Positions 4,702 to 5,296 of a stretch of 5,296 bases of DNA are shown piece after piece (position 1 is the first letter of the stretch; every line of letters begins with the position of its first letter). Position numbers and translations under genes: made by a program. This DNA comes from Alphaproteobacteria bacterium (GTDB lineage: Bacteria; Pseudomonadota; Alphaproteobacteria; Caulobacterales; Caulobacteraceae). The stretch covers positions 1 to 5,296 of the forward strand of contig JAGWSE010000432.1 of NCBI GenBank assembly GCA_028869395.1, read 5' to 3'. The notes under the pieces were generated by a model that saw only the letters and a program-made list of their open reading frames with translations, searched no databases and had not been told where the DNA came from.

Positions 4702-5296
4702 ATGGCCCGGTACATCTTCATCACCGGGGGCGTGGTCTCTTCCCTTGGCAAAGGTCTCGCTTCCGCCGCTCTCGGCGCGCTTCTGCAGGCCCGTGGGTAC
4801 AGGGTCCGCCTCCGCAAGCTCGACCCGTATCTGAACGTCGATCCGGGGACGATGAGCCCCTATCAGCACGGCGAGGTCTTCGTGACCGACGACGGCGCGG
4901 AGACGGACCTCGACCTCGGACACTACGAGCGGTTCACGGGCGTCAACGCGACCCGCGACGACAACATCACCACGGGCCAGATCTACAAGAAGATCATCGA
5001 GAAGGAGCGGCGCGGCGACTATCTCGGCGCGACGGTCCAGGTGATCCCGCACGTCACCGGCGAGATCAAATCCTTCGTGCTCTCCGATCCGGGCCCGGAC
5101 GTGGACTTCGTCCTGGTCGAGGTGGGCGGCACGGTGGGCGACATCGAGGGCCTGCCGTTCTTCGAAGCGATCCGCCAGATGGGCAACGACCTGCCGCGCC
5201 GGCACGCGGTTTACATCCATCTCACGCTGATGCCCTATATCCCGAGCGCGGGCGAATTGAAGACCAAGCCGACCCAGCACTCGGTCAAGGAGCTGC
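4702..5296 (+). CDS. pyrG: CTP synthase, N-terminal 198 residues, cut by window edge
   Basis: CTP synthase makes CTP from UTP, ATP and glutamine, the last step of pyrimidine nucleotide synthesis, in the cytoplasm. The visible part is most of the synthetase (amidoligase) domain. It shows the P-loop GGVVSSLGKG (9-18, Lys17), KLDPYLNVDPGTMSPYQHGE (39-58, Lys39), and ETDLDLGHYERF (67-78, Asp71). The magnesium-binding Glu140 lies in VEVGGTVGDIEG, and the conserved SAGELKTKPTQHSVKEL (182-198) lines the UTP/CTP site. These correspond to E. coli Lys18, Lys40, Asp72 and Glu140. The glutaminase domain is beyond the edge. ATG at 4702 gives the canonical start (MARYIFITGG), but no Shine-Dalgarno precedes it. 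The secG terminator ends 40 bases upstream. In Caulobacter crescentus the homologue CtpS also forms filaments that affect cell curvature; whether that applies here is unknown. Confidence 0.97.
   Translation, partial: MARYIFITGGVVSSLGKGLASAALGALLQARGYRVRLRKLDPYLNVDPGTMSPYQHGEVFVTDDGAETDLDLGHYERFTGVNATRDDNITTGQIYKKIIEKERRGDYLGATVQVIPHVTGEIKSFVLSDPGPDVDFVLVEVGGTVGDIEGLPFFEAIRQMGNDLPRRHAVYIHLTLMPYIPSAGELKTKPTQHSVKEL

Noticed and set aside
4687..5280. 197-codon open frame on the minus strand
   Set aside because: It is fully antisense to pyrG, whose conserved CTP synthase motifs account for this DNA; the antisense product matches nothing.

Overview
The window looks like a high-GC alphaproteobacterial chromosome, most likely Caulobacterales (Caulobacter/Phenylobacterium-like). 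This rests on the GC-rich third positions, on a CTP synthase N-terminus very like Caulobacter CtpS from memory, and on the gene neighbourhood trpE - ppiD - tpiA - secG - pyrG. No tRNA, rRNA, CRISPR array, insertion sequence or phage gene is visible. The contents are mainly housekeeping, with a small accessory insertion and some unexplained cis-regulatory DNA.

Layout. Minus strand, left: ppiD (268-2190) runs into trpE (1-271, cut by the window edge) with a 4-base GTGA start/stop overlap. Plus strand: tpiA (2332-3075) is divergent from ppiD across a 141-base region holding two back-to-back promoter candidates and a palindromic tpiA leader. Minus strand, middle: a GNAT acetyltransferase (3505-4047) followed by a VOC/glyoxalase-like protein (3072-3494). 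The VOC stop codon overlaps the tpiA stop. Plus strand, right: secG (4167-4634), a strong intrinsic terminator directly after it (4635-4661), then pyrG (4702 to the right edge, cut).

How the genes fit together. PpiD is a membrane-anchored periplasmic chaperone that in E. coli works at the SecYEG exit, and SecG is a SecYEG subunit, so two secretion-related genes sit in one neighbourhood. TrpE, TpiA and PyrG are core metabolic enzymes (tryptophan synthesis, glycolysis/gluconeogenesis, CTP synthesis). The VOC-GNAT pair has no obvious link to its neighbours. It looks like a two-gene unit inserted in reverse orientation into the common tpiA-secG-pyrG order.

No undescribed multi-gene system could be supported. 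The points most worth checking are the hairpin-forming region between the GNAT gene and secG (with its uncertain GNAT start), the palindromic leader of tpiA, the apparent lack of a ribosome binding site at pyrG, and the loss of parvulin active-site residues in PpiD.
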